From the NCBI GenBank assembly GCA_003649445.1, contig QMRV01000049.1:1-15865 (forward strand): 15,865 nucleotides of DNA. Reading direction: 5' to 3'. Within the stretch, counting starts at the first letter, position 1; every line of letters begins with the position of its first letter. The DNA is from Thermoprotei archaeon. GTDB taxonomy: Archaea; Thermoproteota; Thermoprotei; Thermofilales; B15-G2. Position numbers and translations under genes: made by a program. Shown here piece by piece: positions 1 to 5,092 of the stretch. The notes below the pieces were generated by a model. The model had not been told where the DNA came from and made no database searches. It saw nothing but the letters and a program-made list of their open reading frames with translations.

Positions 1-357
1 AAAGAGATTACTTCTAAGCCTACTAGAGAGCTTTTAAGGAACTTTTTTGCGCCGAGACAAATTATTGATTCTTTGAGAAGACACTGTGAGGTTAAAGGTA
101 TTCAAGTGATTGAAGTCGGTGAGAAAGGGACTTCTAGTATTTGTCCAGTGTGTGGTCAGCGGATTCAGCGTCCTTATAGGGGACTAGTAGTGTGTGAGAA
201 ATGTGGACAATTTAACGCTGATTTGGTAGCAGCATACAACATAATGAAGTTTAATAGTAGTGTCGAATTAAATGATAAAGAGTTAAAAAGGCTCCTCAAT
301 AATCCCAAAACATACATATACCTTGTTAAGGAACAGAAATGGATACCTAAAAACTAA
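1..357 (+). CDS. tnpB: TnpB-like RNA-guided nuclease of an IS200/IS605-type element, C-terminal part (5' end outside the window)
   Basis: The frame is open from the first base to a TAA at 355-357, giving 118 residues of the C-terminal end. I see the TnpB zinc ribbon, with a GTSSICPVCG knuckle and a second CEKCG knuckle. The NADLVAAYNI segment follows and corresponds to the last RuvC catalytic Asp region (usually D-x-N-A-A-x-N-I). A tail of about 40 residues comes after it. TnpB proteins are RNA-guided DNA nucleases encoded by transposons; their guide RNA normally overlaps the 3' end of the gene and the element's right end. The earlier RuvC residues lie outside the window, so intactness cannot be judged. 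A TTG at 73 is an internal codon, not a start. It differs from all other left-side genes in strand, and the structured right-end DNA follows directly. Confidence 0.85.
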   Translation, partial: KEITSKPTRELLRNFFAPRQIIDSLRRHCEVKGIQVIEVGEKGTSSICPVCGQRIQRPYRGLVVCEKCGQFNADLVAAYNIMKFNSSVELNDKELKRLLNNPKTYIYLVKEQKWIPKN

Positions 358-486
358 ATTAAGTTTCTTTACCCCGACAGGGAGACGCCCCCACGACTAG
401 CCCTCTCCGAGGATAATCCTCGGAGGGGTAACCCGCCTGACCCCCAGGGCGATGAGGGGACTTAGTCCCCAAGCTGAAAGGGGGTC
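358..486 (+). ncRNA. candidate omega/reRNA scaffold and right end of the TnpB element
   Basis: Directly after the tnpB stop the composition jumps: 371-480 is about 65% G+C by count, against 25% over 241-300. In an A+T-rich thermophile this usually marks structured RNA. Visible pairings are an 11-bp stem 402-412/418-428 with a 5-nt loop; stem 436-439/445-448; stem 456-461/465-470 with loop TTA; a long-range GACCCCC/GGGGGTC pairing 439-445/480-486; and CGCCC 386-390 with GGGCG 447-451. Some of these exclude each other. TnpB guide RNAs are known to be transcribed from the gene's 3' end through the right end, with the guide just past the element boundary. The exact 5' and 3' ends here are inferred, and the RNA may begin inside tnpB. 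Confidence 0.6.
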
Positions 487-815
487 TGCTTCTTAAAGTA
501 GTATTTCTTAAAATAGTACCCGTCCTCTTTGAAAGGTCCGAAGGAGCGCAAGCCTCTTGTTTTAAGCTGTTTTCTAAGATCTTCTGCGTACTCTTTAGAT
601 ATCTCTCCCCGTTTCTCCATCCACTCAATAACTTCTAATGCTTCTTTTTCGGTGCGACATCTACGAAGAAATGATATTACTCCAGGATTTCTTAACTCAT
701 CTTCCTCTTTTTCGTGCCAGCGCACACCATTGATAGAAATGCACATTTTCTTTTCACTAATTTCTTTTGCTAGATGTGGGAAAAGCTTCTTGAATTTTTC
801 ATAGTCTATTTCCAT
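462..815 (-). CDS. DUF2095-family archaeal protein with an altered C-terminus
   Basis: This 117-residue soluble protein is charged and mostly helical. It opens with MEIDYEKFKKLFPHLAKEI, continues through a CISINGVRW strand and an RRCRTEKEALEVIEWMEKRG helix, and ends its conserved part with a GLRSFGPFKEDGYYF block. I recognise this pattern as DUF2095, an archaeal family of unknown function. The ATG at 815 has a TATA-like box about 28 bp upstream, suggesting a leaderless mRNA. The last residues (KKYYFKKQTPFQLGD) are unusual. They include a YYFKK duplication, and the final eight or so codons plus TAA fall in the G+C-rich right end of the neighbouring TnpB element. The native terminus was therefore probably replaced at insertion. 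No function can be given. Confidence 0.8.
   Translation of the reverse strand: MEIDYEKFKKLFPHLAKEISEKKMCISINGVRWHEKEEDELRNPGVISFLRRCRTEKEALEVIEWMEKRGEISKEYAEDLRKQLKTRGLRSFGPFKEDGYYFKKYYFKKQTPFQLGD
490..518. repeat. 15-bp imperfect tandem duplication at the DUF2095/TnpB-element junction
   Basis: TTCTTAAAGTAGTA (490-503) recurs as TTCTTAAAATAGTA (505-518), with a period of 15 and one mismatch. On the minus strand it encodes the repeated peptide YYFKK-YYFKK near the C-terminus of the DUF2095 gene. It lies only a few bases outside the inferred right end of the TnpB element. Confidence 0.7.
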
Positions 816-837
816 ATCCGGTTTTAATGTTTCACTG

Positions 838-850
838 AAATATTTAAGCG
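838..850 (-). promoter_or_regulatory. TATA-like promoter of the DUF2095 gene
   Basis: On the minus strand GCTTAAATATTTC is centred about 28 bp before the ATG at 815. With the usual archaeal TATA-to-start distance, transcription would begin at or next to the ATG, giving a leaderless transcript. The gene could still also be read from the upstream operon, which ends at 859. Confidence 0.5.
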
Positions 851-858
851 CTCTTATT

Positions 859-1869
859 CTACTTAAGCTCTATTATATTTGGACTTACTTCTCTCCCTAG
901 GAGTTTTTTCACAAGAGTTTTAATACATAGAATTTTTACTTCCTCAGGATCTCCTGCACCCTGAGCTCCTCCGGCAGTATCATGTCCTCCTCCTTCTCCT
1001 TTAATTGTCTTGCCTATTTCTGTCATAATGTCTGCTCCTAGGCTTATTTTAGTCTTAAAGTAGAAGTCTGGAGTGCTTCTCGCAATTACTCTAATGTTTG
1101 GTTTTTTAGGCTGACTTACAACGAAGACTACGTGTGCTCCCATTTCTAGTATTAATCTTGCTACAGAGGCTTCAAAGGCATCAACTCGAGTAACAGCTAT
1201 TAGCCAGTCTCCCACTCTATAGACCTTTAATCTCATTGAGGCCTTCAACCTAGCTATTCTTTCAGAAACATCCATTTCGTGTTTCATTAACTTAAGTGCC
1301 TTAGCGTAATCTGCTCCTTCCTCAATTATGTCGGCGACTATTCTTAGAACTTGTGGATTCACTAAAGCTAATCTTTTAGTGTCGTAGAGTATTCCGGCTA
1401 AAATAAATGTAAGAATGTTGCTCGGTATCTTGATATTATTGCTTTTTAAAATATTATAGACAATAGCAGATGTAGATAAGAGATTTCTTTTAATTACGCT
1501 TAGTTTAATATTTTCTGGAAATTTCTTTTTCCATATATGGTGATCTATTATAATTAAAGGAGTTTTTTCGATAATATTTCTGACATTTTCACTCAACTGA
1601 AGCATAGAGTTCGTGTCAAGCAGAATAGAGTAGTCAAAATCAGTATCGAGGGTCTCTATATCTTTTTGGTACTCTAAATCAATTTTTAGTTCTTCATAGT
1701 ACTTCTTAGAAAGTTTGCTTAATCCTTCAGGGAAAACTAAAACAAGTTTTGATGCAATAGACTTAAGAGCATATGCTAAGGCTGCTGAGCTAGCTGCTGC
1801 ATCGATATCTGCGTTTTTATGACAAGTAATTAATACTTTTTTCTTTTCGAACAATTCTTTAAGATTCAT
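859..1869 (-). CDS. DHH/DHHA1-family phosphoesterase (RecJ/NrnA-like)
   Basis: This 336-residue soluble enzyme has the DHH superfamily layout. Motif I is CHKNADIDAAAS (about residues 16-27), motif II is LLDTNS with Asp85, and motif III is IIIDHH (106-111). The C-terminal DHHA1 domain carries a GGGHDTAGGAQG substrate-binding loop near residues 293-304. Family members hydrolyse phosphodiester or nucleotide bonds with Mn2+ or other divalent metals: nanoRNases, pAp phosphatases and RecJ-like exonucleases. The exact substrate cannot be read from sequence. The gene is the last of the conserved eL43-Brix-Pcc1-prefoldin-DUF3194 run and overlaps DUF3194 by 11 bp, implying translational coupling. The ATG at 1869 fits the start of motif I. 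Involvement in RNA turnover is an inference from its neighbours. Confidence 0.9.
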   Translation of the reverse strand: MNLKELFEKKKVLITCHKNADIDAAASSAALAYALKSIASKLVLVFPEGLSKLSKKYYEELKIDLEYQKDIETLDTDFDYSILLDTNSMLQLSENVRNIIEKTPLIIIDHHIWKKKFPENIKLSVIKRNLLSTSAIVYNILKSNNIKIPSNILTFILAGILYDTKRLALVNPQVLRIVADIIEEGADYAKALKLMKHEMDVSERIARLKASMRLKVYRVGDWLIAVTRVDAFEASVARLILEMGAHVVFVVSQPKKPNIRVIARSTPDFYFKTKISLGADIMTEIGKTIKGEGGGHDTAGGAQGAGDPEEVKILCIKTLVKKLLGREVSPNIIELK

Positions 1870-2125
1870 CTTTACTCTCCTTTAGAAGACTCTCGGCTTT
1901 CCTTAAACTTTCCTCTATAGCTTCTTCGATAAGCTTTTTCGGGTCTATTCCTGAGAAGGGGTTTACTTCGAGGTAAACATCTACGTCGAGATTTTGGTCA
2001 TCAAGAAACTTCACTTCGACAATTAAGTCTAATATATCTTCTTTTCTCTCTACTTTAGAAAATATAAATTCGTATATTAAGTTAGCTACTTTCTCTGATA
2101 TTTTTTCTTTATCTATTCTTTTCAT
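1859..2125 (-). CDS. DUF3194-family archaeal protein
   Basis: This 88-residue acidic protein has an N-terminal helix (KISEKVANLIYEFIFSKVE), two strands (ILDLIVEVKFLDD, DVDVYLEVNPFS) and a C-terminal helix (IEEAIEESLRKAESLLKE). Size, pattern and position directly after prefoldin beta match DUF3194, a small archaeal family of unknown function. Its ATG overlaps the prefoldin stop in an ATGA arrangement, and its own 3' end overlaps the DHH gene by 11 bp, so it is translated as part of the operon. Its constant neighbourhood with prefoldin and Pcc1 in archaea suggests a role near protein folding or translation, but nothing in the sequence shows a catalytic site. Confidence 0.8.
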   Translation of the reverse strand: MKRIDKEKISEKVANLIYEFIFSKVERKEDILDLIVEVKFLDDQNLDVDVYLEVNPFSGIDPKKLIEEAIEESLRKAESLLKESKDES

Positions 2126-2484
2126 GTAGGTCTTTGCTGTACTGAAGAAAGCTGGCTTGAAATGCGTTTTCTGAGGTCTTCTATTTGCTTTCTAATAAGT
2201 GTTTCTTGGCGCTCGAGAGTCTTAATATGCAGCTGGGCGTCTTCTTTTTTGTCTTTTAATTCTTTAATAGCACTATCTTTGTTCCACTTTATCATAACTG
2301 GGCCTACTATCTTATATACGGGAGTATCTTCTGATATTTTCTCTAATTCTGATAATGCTCTGTCTATTTCAAAAATAAGTACTCTCCACTGCTCTTTTCT
2401 CAAAAGTATTCGTTGAAGCTCTTCTTGTAGTTGCTGAAGTCTAGCTACTTGAGCCTCTAGGCCGGGTGGAAGGGACTCAGACAT
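2122..2484 (-). CDS. pfdB: Prefoldin subunit beta (GimC)
   Basis: This 120-residue protein has the prefoldin beta pattern. A long N-terminal coiled coil (about 8-50) leads to a short beta segment, DTPVYKIVGPVMIKW, with the characteristic YKxVG. A second long coiled coil follows (about 70-115). Prefoldin is a hexamer of two alpha and four beta subunits whose coiled-coil tentacles capture unfolded proteins and pass them to the group II chaperonin. No alpha subunit is in the window. It lies 23 bp after pcc1 and overlaps DUF3194 by 4 bp. The ATG at 2484 gives the normal family length. Confidence 0.93.
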   Translation of the reverse strand: MSESLPPGLEAQVARLQQLQEELQRILLRKEQWRVLIFEIDRALSELEKISEDTPVYKIVGPVMIKWNKDSAIKELKDKKEDAQLHIKTLERQETLIRKQIEDLRKRISSQLSSVQQRPT

Positions 2485-2507
2485 ACACTATTTCATTTGC
2501 TAGTTTC

Positions 2508-2795
2508 TTAAAAATCTTCGCCCGTAGCGGTACTATGTTTTAAGGTGTTAAGCCTATCAATGCATCTTTTTGCTGCCATGAGATTTCTTAAGTAGCTGTT
2601 TACAATGGCTCTTAGCCCAGTTAAATCTTTAGCAAAAACTTCTATTACTATAGTATTACCAGATAAACTTACTTTAACTGATCCCTTAGGAGTTATTTTG
2701 CGCTCTTCTGAATCTGGATAAATTGCTTTAAACAGTGCGTCTGATATTTTCTTACTAGGACTTGATATAGATATTAGGGCGGTATAATTGGACAT
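2508..2795 (-). CDS. pcc1: KEOPS complex subunit Pcc1
   Basis: At 95 residues, this protein has the small Pcc1 fold: a strand (NYTALISIS), a helix (ISDALFKAIYPDSEE), paired strands around KGSVKVSLSGNTIVIEVFAKD, and the final helix DLTGLRAIVNSYLRNLMAAKRC. Pcc1 is the dimerising subunit of KEOPS, which with Kae1, Bud32 and Cgi121 makes the t6A modification at position 37 of ANN-decoding tRNAs. The other subunits are not in the window. The gene overlaps the 3' end of the Brix gene by 22 bp, and the same arrangement next to Brix and prefoldin beta is common in archaea. Confidence 0.9.
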   Translation of the reverse strand: MSNYTALISISSPSKKISDALFKAIYPDSEERKITPKGSVKVSLSGNTIVIEVFAKDLTGLRAIVNSYLRNLMAAKRCIDRLNTLKHSTATGEDF

Positions 2796-3334
2796 TTACG
2801 TACCACCTTGTTTACCTTAATGATAGGCCCTGATAATCTCAAGTTTTGACCATTGAAAAACCTTATAATATACTTTCGCTTGACTTTTTCTATCCACATA
2901 ATAGTGTCAGCGGTTCCCTGAAGGTCTTCTATACTTTCAACTTCAATTGAAGACAGGCCTAAAGCATCTGAAAGAAGATCCGGTAATTGATCGGTATTTG
3001 ACGCAATTATTGTGCTTGCAACTTTTTCGGGGACATCAGCGTTTTTAATTTCGCGAATAAGCACTACGCCCTCAATGCCTATAATCAGGGGAAGTATTTC
3101 GTATTTGTCTTCATAAATTTTAAGAAAAATCATTCGGCCGGGATTTCCTCCTCGTCCTTTACCTACAACAATTACATGATCTATTTCCAGCTGATAAGCT
3201 TTTATAGCTACTTCCTCTATGCTCATTTTTCCTCTATTTACCTTAATAGCATCGGGTAAAACTTTAGCTAGGTCTTTGCAAAAAGTTCTAAGTCTCGGAT
3301 TAGGTCTTCGACTACTAGTAATAAGAATGCTCAT
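2774..3334 (-). CDS. Brix/Imp4-domain ribosome-biogenesis protein
   Basis: This 186-residue protein is a stand-alone archaeal Brix domain. It starts MSILITSSRRPNPRLRTFCKDL, matching the Imp4/Brix opening (TSSRxPSxxLxxFxKxL). It continues with NRGKMSIEEVAIKA, then VIVVGKGRGGNPGRMIFLKI, with the Gly/Arg-rich turn typical of the family. In eukaryotes Brix proteins bind pre-rRNA during ribosome assembly; archaeal copies are assumed to do the same. The gene begins one base after the eL43 stop and overlaps pcc1 by 22 bp. The ATG at 3334 leaves no room for an upstream start without entering eL43. Confidence 0.9.
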   Translation of the reverse strand: MSILITSSRRPNPRLRTFCKDLAKVLPDAIKVNRGKMSIEEVAIKAYQLEIDHVIVVGKGRGGNPGRMIFLKIYEDKYEILPLIIGIEGVVLIREIKNADVPEKVASTIIASNTDQLPDLLSDALGLSSIEVESIEDLQGTADTIMWIEKVKRKYIIRFFNGQNLRLSGPIIKVNKVVRKCPIIPP

Positions 3335-3637
3335 TTACTCTTCAGAAGATTTCGAGGCTCTAATAACTTTACCCTTTGTTGCCTTTTCTTCTTCAGGCGC
3401 TAGTGTTTTGCCCAAAATTGTTCTCGGAACCCAGGCTCCTCCAGCAAATATTTTTTCACACTTGGGGCACTGCCAAACACCTACGCTCAGTCGCTTCATT
3501 CGAACGAGAGAGTAGCAGAAGGGGCATCTATGCTTGCTTCTCATTTTCATCTCAATTAATGCTACTCTCTTTCTCAGCGTAGCACCATATCTTGCACCAA
3601 ATCTTCCTGCAGGACCAACTATTTTCGTACGCCCCAT
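3335..3637 (-). CDS. rpl37ae: Large-subunit ribosomal protein eL43 (L37Ae)
   Basis: This is a 100-residue basic protein with a C2C2 zinc ribbon: Cys38 and Cys41 (RCPFC), then Cys57 and Cys60 (QCPKC). The opening MGRTKIVGPAGRFGARYG is the family signature. I place the start at ATG 3637 rather than the in-frame GTG at 3646. It matches the usual MGRTK start and has GGTGA about 7 nt upstream. The protein binds rRNA in the 50S subunit. The C-terminus carries a charged extension (residues after about 80) rich in Lys and Glu. It heads the Brix-Pcc1-prefoldin-DUF3194-DHH operon and has its own TATA-like box upstream. Confidence 0.95.
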   Translation of the reverse strand: MGRTKIVGPAGRFGARYGATLRKRVALIEMKMRSKHRCPFCYSLVRMKRLSVGVWQCPKCEKIFAGGAWVPRTILGKTLAPEEEKATKGKVIRASKSSEE

Positions 3638-3679
3638 TGTAGTCACCTGACTGGAGACTCTTTGGTAGAAAGAATACAG

Positions 3680-3694
3680 TGTTATTTAAATTTT
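3680..3694 (-). promoter_or_regulatory. TATA-like promoter of the eL43 operon
   Basis: AAAATTTAAATAAC on the minus strand is centred about 47 bp before the eL43 ATG. This predicts a leader of about 20 nt that includes the GGTGA ribosome binding site. The element lies directly beyond the stop codon of the zinc-ribbon gene (3697-3699), so the ribosomal operon can be transcribed separately from gcvH. Confidence 0.5.
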
Positions 3695-3696
3695 AG

Positions 3697-3828
3697 CTAG
3701 GGTCCAAGTTTCTTGACTCTATTGCTTCCGCAGTAAGGGCACTTAACTTCAGCAATCTCTTCCTTGACGCTGAAGTATCCTCCTCGCTTCTTTTTCTTAC
3801 AATCTAGGCACACGTACCGGATCCTCAT
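3697..3828 (-). CDS. Small CxxC...CxxC zinc-ribbon protein (possibly Rpo12/RpoP-like)
   Basis: This 43-residue ORF runs from ATG 3828 to TAG 3697. It has two zinc knuckles, CLDC (residues 7-10) and CPYCGS (30-35), and a Lys-rich middle. It begins 3 nt after the gcvH stop with GGGATGAG just upstream of its ATG, so it is very probably translated. In many archaea the RNA polymerase subunit Rpo12 sits beside eL43, and KCPYCG resembles it. However, this protein ends soon after the second knuckle (NRVKKLGP) and lacks the basic RPP-type tail of Rpo12. An FmdB-like zinc ribbon is an alternative. I am sure it is a zinc ribbon but unsure which one. Confidence 0.75.
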   Translation of the reverse strand: MRIRYVCLDCKKKKRGGYFSVKEEIAEVKCPYCGSNRVKKLGP

Positions 3829-3831
3829 AGC

Positions 3832-4257
3832 TCATCCCAGCAGTCTTTCTATTTCTTCCTTATACCATTCAGCTGCCTCCGACCCCTTGATTAATTTTTT
3901 GAGGTCTTCTTTAAGATTACTTGGCTTAATGACTACAATCCATCCTTTTCCGTAAGGGTCTTCTGAAATTAAACCAGGGTTTTTAGCTACTTCTTCGTTC
4001 ACTTCGACTATTTCACCTGAAACAGGCGACTCTATTTTGCCTACCCATTTTGCGCTTTCGGCAACAGCTATAGGTTTGCCTTGAGCTACTTTAGTTCCTT
4101 TCGGGCGAATACGAATGAGTATGATTTTTCCCGCAGCTTTAGCTCCAACGTCTGTTAGACCTACTTTAACGAGATCTCCCTCGATTTTCGCCCAAGTATG
4201 AGTTTTCTTCCACACATAGTAGTCGTCTGGAATCTGATAGCCGTCTACCTTAACCAT
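3832..4257 (-). CDS. gcvH: GcvH-like lipoyl-carrier protein (glycine cleavage system H)
   Basis: This 141-residue protein has the biotinyl/lipoyl barrel of GcvH. It contains WKKTHTWAKIEGDLVKVGLTD, then AVAESAKWVGKIESPVSGEIVEVNE, with the lipoylated Lys at residue 70 in ESAKW. The family's NPGLI-x-DPYGxGW motif follows. The H protein carries the aminomethyl group between the P, T and L proteins of the glycine cleavage system. None of those partners is in the window, and orphan copies in archaea may serve other lipoyl functions. I choose ATG 4257. A TTG at 4272 would add five residues, but it lies too close to the TATA-like box to be on the transcript, and GGAAAG precedes the ATG. The zinc ribbon follows 3 nt later. 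Confidence 0.9.
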   Translation of the reverse strand: MVKVDGYQIPDDYYVWKKTHTWAKIEGDLVKVGLTDVGAKAAGKIILIRIRPKGTKVAQGKPIAVAESAKWVGKIESPVSGEIVEVNEEVAKNPGLISEDPYGKGWIVVIKPSNLKEDLKKLIKGSEAAEWYKEEIERLLG

Positions 4258-4285
4258 AATCTTCCTTTCCAACCAACTATCCGGT

Positions 4286-4295
4286 AGATATATTC
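4286..4295 (-). promoter_or_regulatory. TATA-like promoter of gcvH
   Basis: GAATATATCT on the minus strand is centred about 33 bp upstream of ATG 4257. Transcription would start near 4264, with a leader of about 7 nt. This placement argues against the upstream TTG at 4272 as start. Confidence 0.45.
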
Positions 4296-4330
4296 CTTTT
4301 GCTAAACAAATAAAGGCGCGGGAGTTTGGC

Positions 4331-5092
4331 TTAGGTATCTGGATGAAGTAGGAGTCTATACAATTCAGCGAAAGTACTCAAAGGGTCTTTTTTGTACTCT
4401 CTAAGCTTCTCTATTAATAAGCTCTTATTAGCTCTGCCTACCATTTCCTCGTATTTACTCCTCAAAAACCAGTTTTTTAACACGAAGTTTTGTACTACTG
4501 CTGGAAGAGTTTTTCTTTTAGAATTAAGGCTCACCGTCTCGAAGTCTATTATTACTGGACGATTGGTTTTAGAACATATGATTACGTGGTCTTTAAGATT
4601 AGATAGCTCGGCGTGATAGATACCATGTCTATCTAGAATAAAACACTGCTTGAGAAGACTACTTAGAACTTTCTTGAAAATATTGGGTGATGTACATATC
4701 TTACTCCATTGGAGTATCTCAAGTCCGTTTATAAATTCGAGCAAAATATAGTTTTCTGAAAAATTTATGAGAGTTGGTCCTATATTCAGAGCATTGACGA
4801 GTTTAAGGTTCTCTGCTTCTTTCACCATATTAGGTCTATTTGCATCAAGGCGTCTTATCTTAAGTGTATGTAGCCTGTTTTTGTATATAGCTAAAACTAC
4901 TATAGACGTGCAGCCCTTGCCAAGCACGCGAAATCTACCTATCTGCGTTCTTCCACTAAGAAAAACTTTACGTACACCCAATTTGAGTAGCTCTCGTATT
5001 CTTTGCCTGAATATAGAGGGAGAGCTGAGGTGCTTAGGATAGCAAATTATTTCCTCGAGGTCAATGTTATTTGCACTCACCTCTACTATCAT
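4331..5092 (-). CDS. COG2112-type predicted Ser/Thr protein kinase
   Basis: This 253-residue protein has an atypical, shortened kinase fold. An N-terminal region of about 50 residues comes first. A glycine loop LGKGCTS (58-64) is followed by the ATP-anchoring Lys78 in TLKIRR, Glu92 in the C-helix and a hinge ILLEFINGLEI. The catalytic loop is HAELSNLKDHVII (160-172) and the metal site is IDFET with Asp183. The catalytic loop has H-x-E-L instead of H-R-D-L, and DFE instead of DFG, which is how I recall the archaeal COG2112 family. It is distinct from the KEOPS kinase Bud32. Its substrate is unknown. The gene overlaps the cca 3' end by 26 bp and is last in the gar1-tfb-cca run. Confidence 0.8.
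   Translation of the reverse strand: MIVEVSANNIDLEEIICYPKHLSSPSIFRQRIRELLKLGVRKVFLSGRTQIGRFRVLGKGCTSIVVLAIYKNRLHTLKIRRLDANRPNMVKEAENLKLVNALNIGPTLINFSENYILLEFINGLEILQWSKICTSPNIFKKVLSSLLKQCFILDRHGIYHAELSNLKDHVIICSKTNRPVIIDFETVSLNSKRKTLPAVVQNFVLKNWFLRSKYEEMVGRANKSLLIEKLREYKKDPLSTFAELYRLLLHPDT

Noticed and set aside
359..628. 89-codon minus-strand frame through the TnpB right end
   Set aside because: Low-complexity translation of structured G+C-rich DNA; it overlaps the DUF2095 gene in another frame.
4258..4272. TTG start for GcvH, five residues upstream
   Set aside because: It lies too close to the TATA-like box to be transcribed; ATG 4257 has a ribosome binding site.
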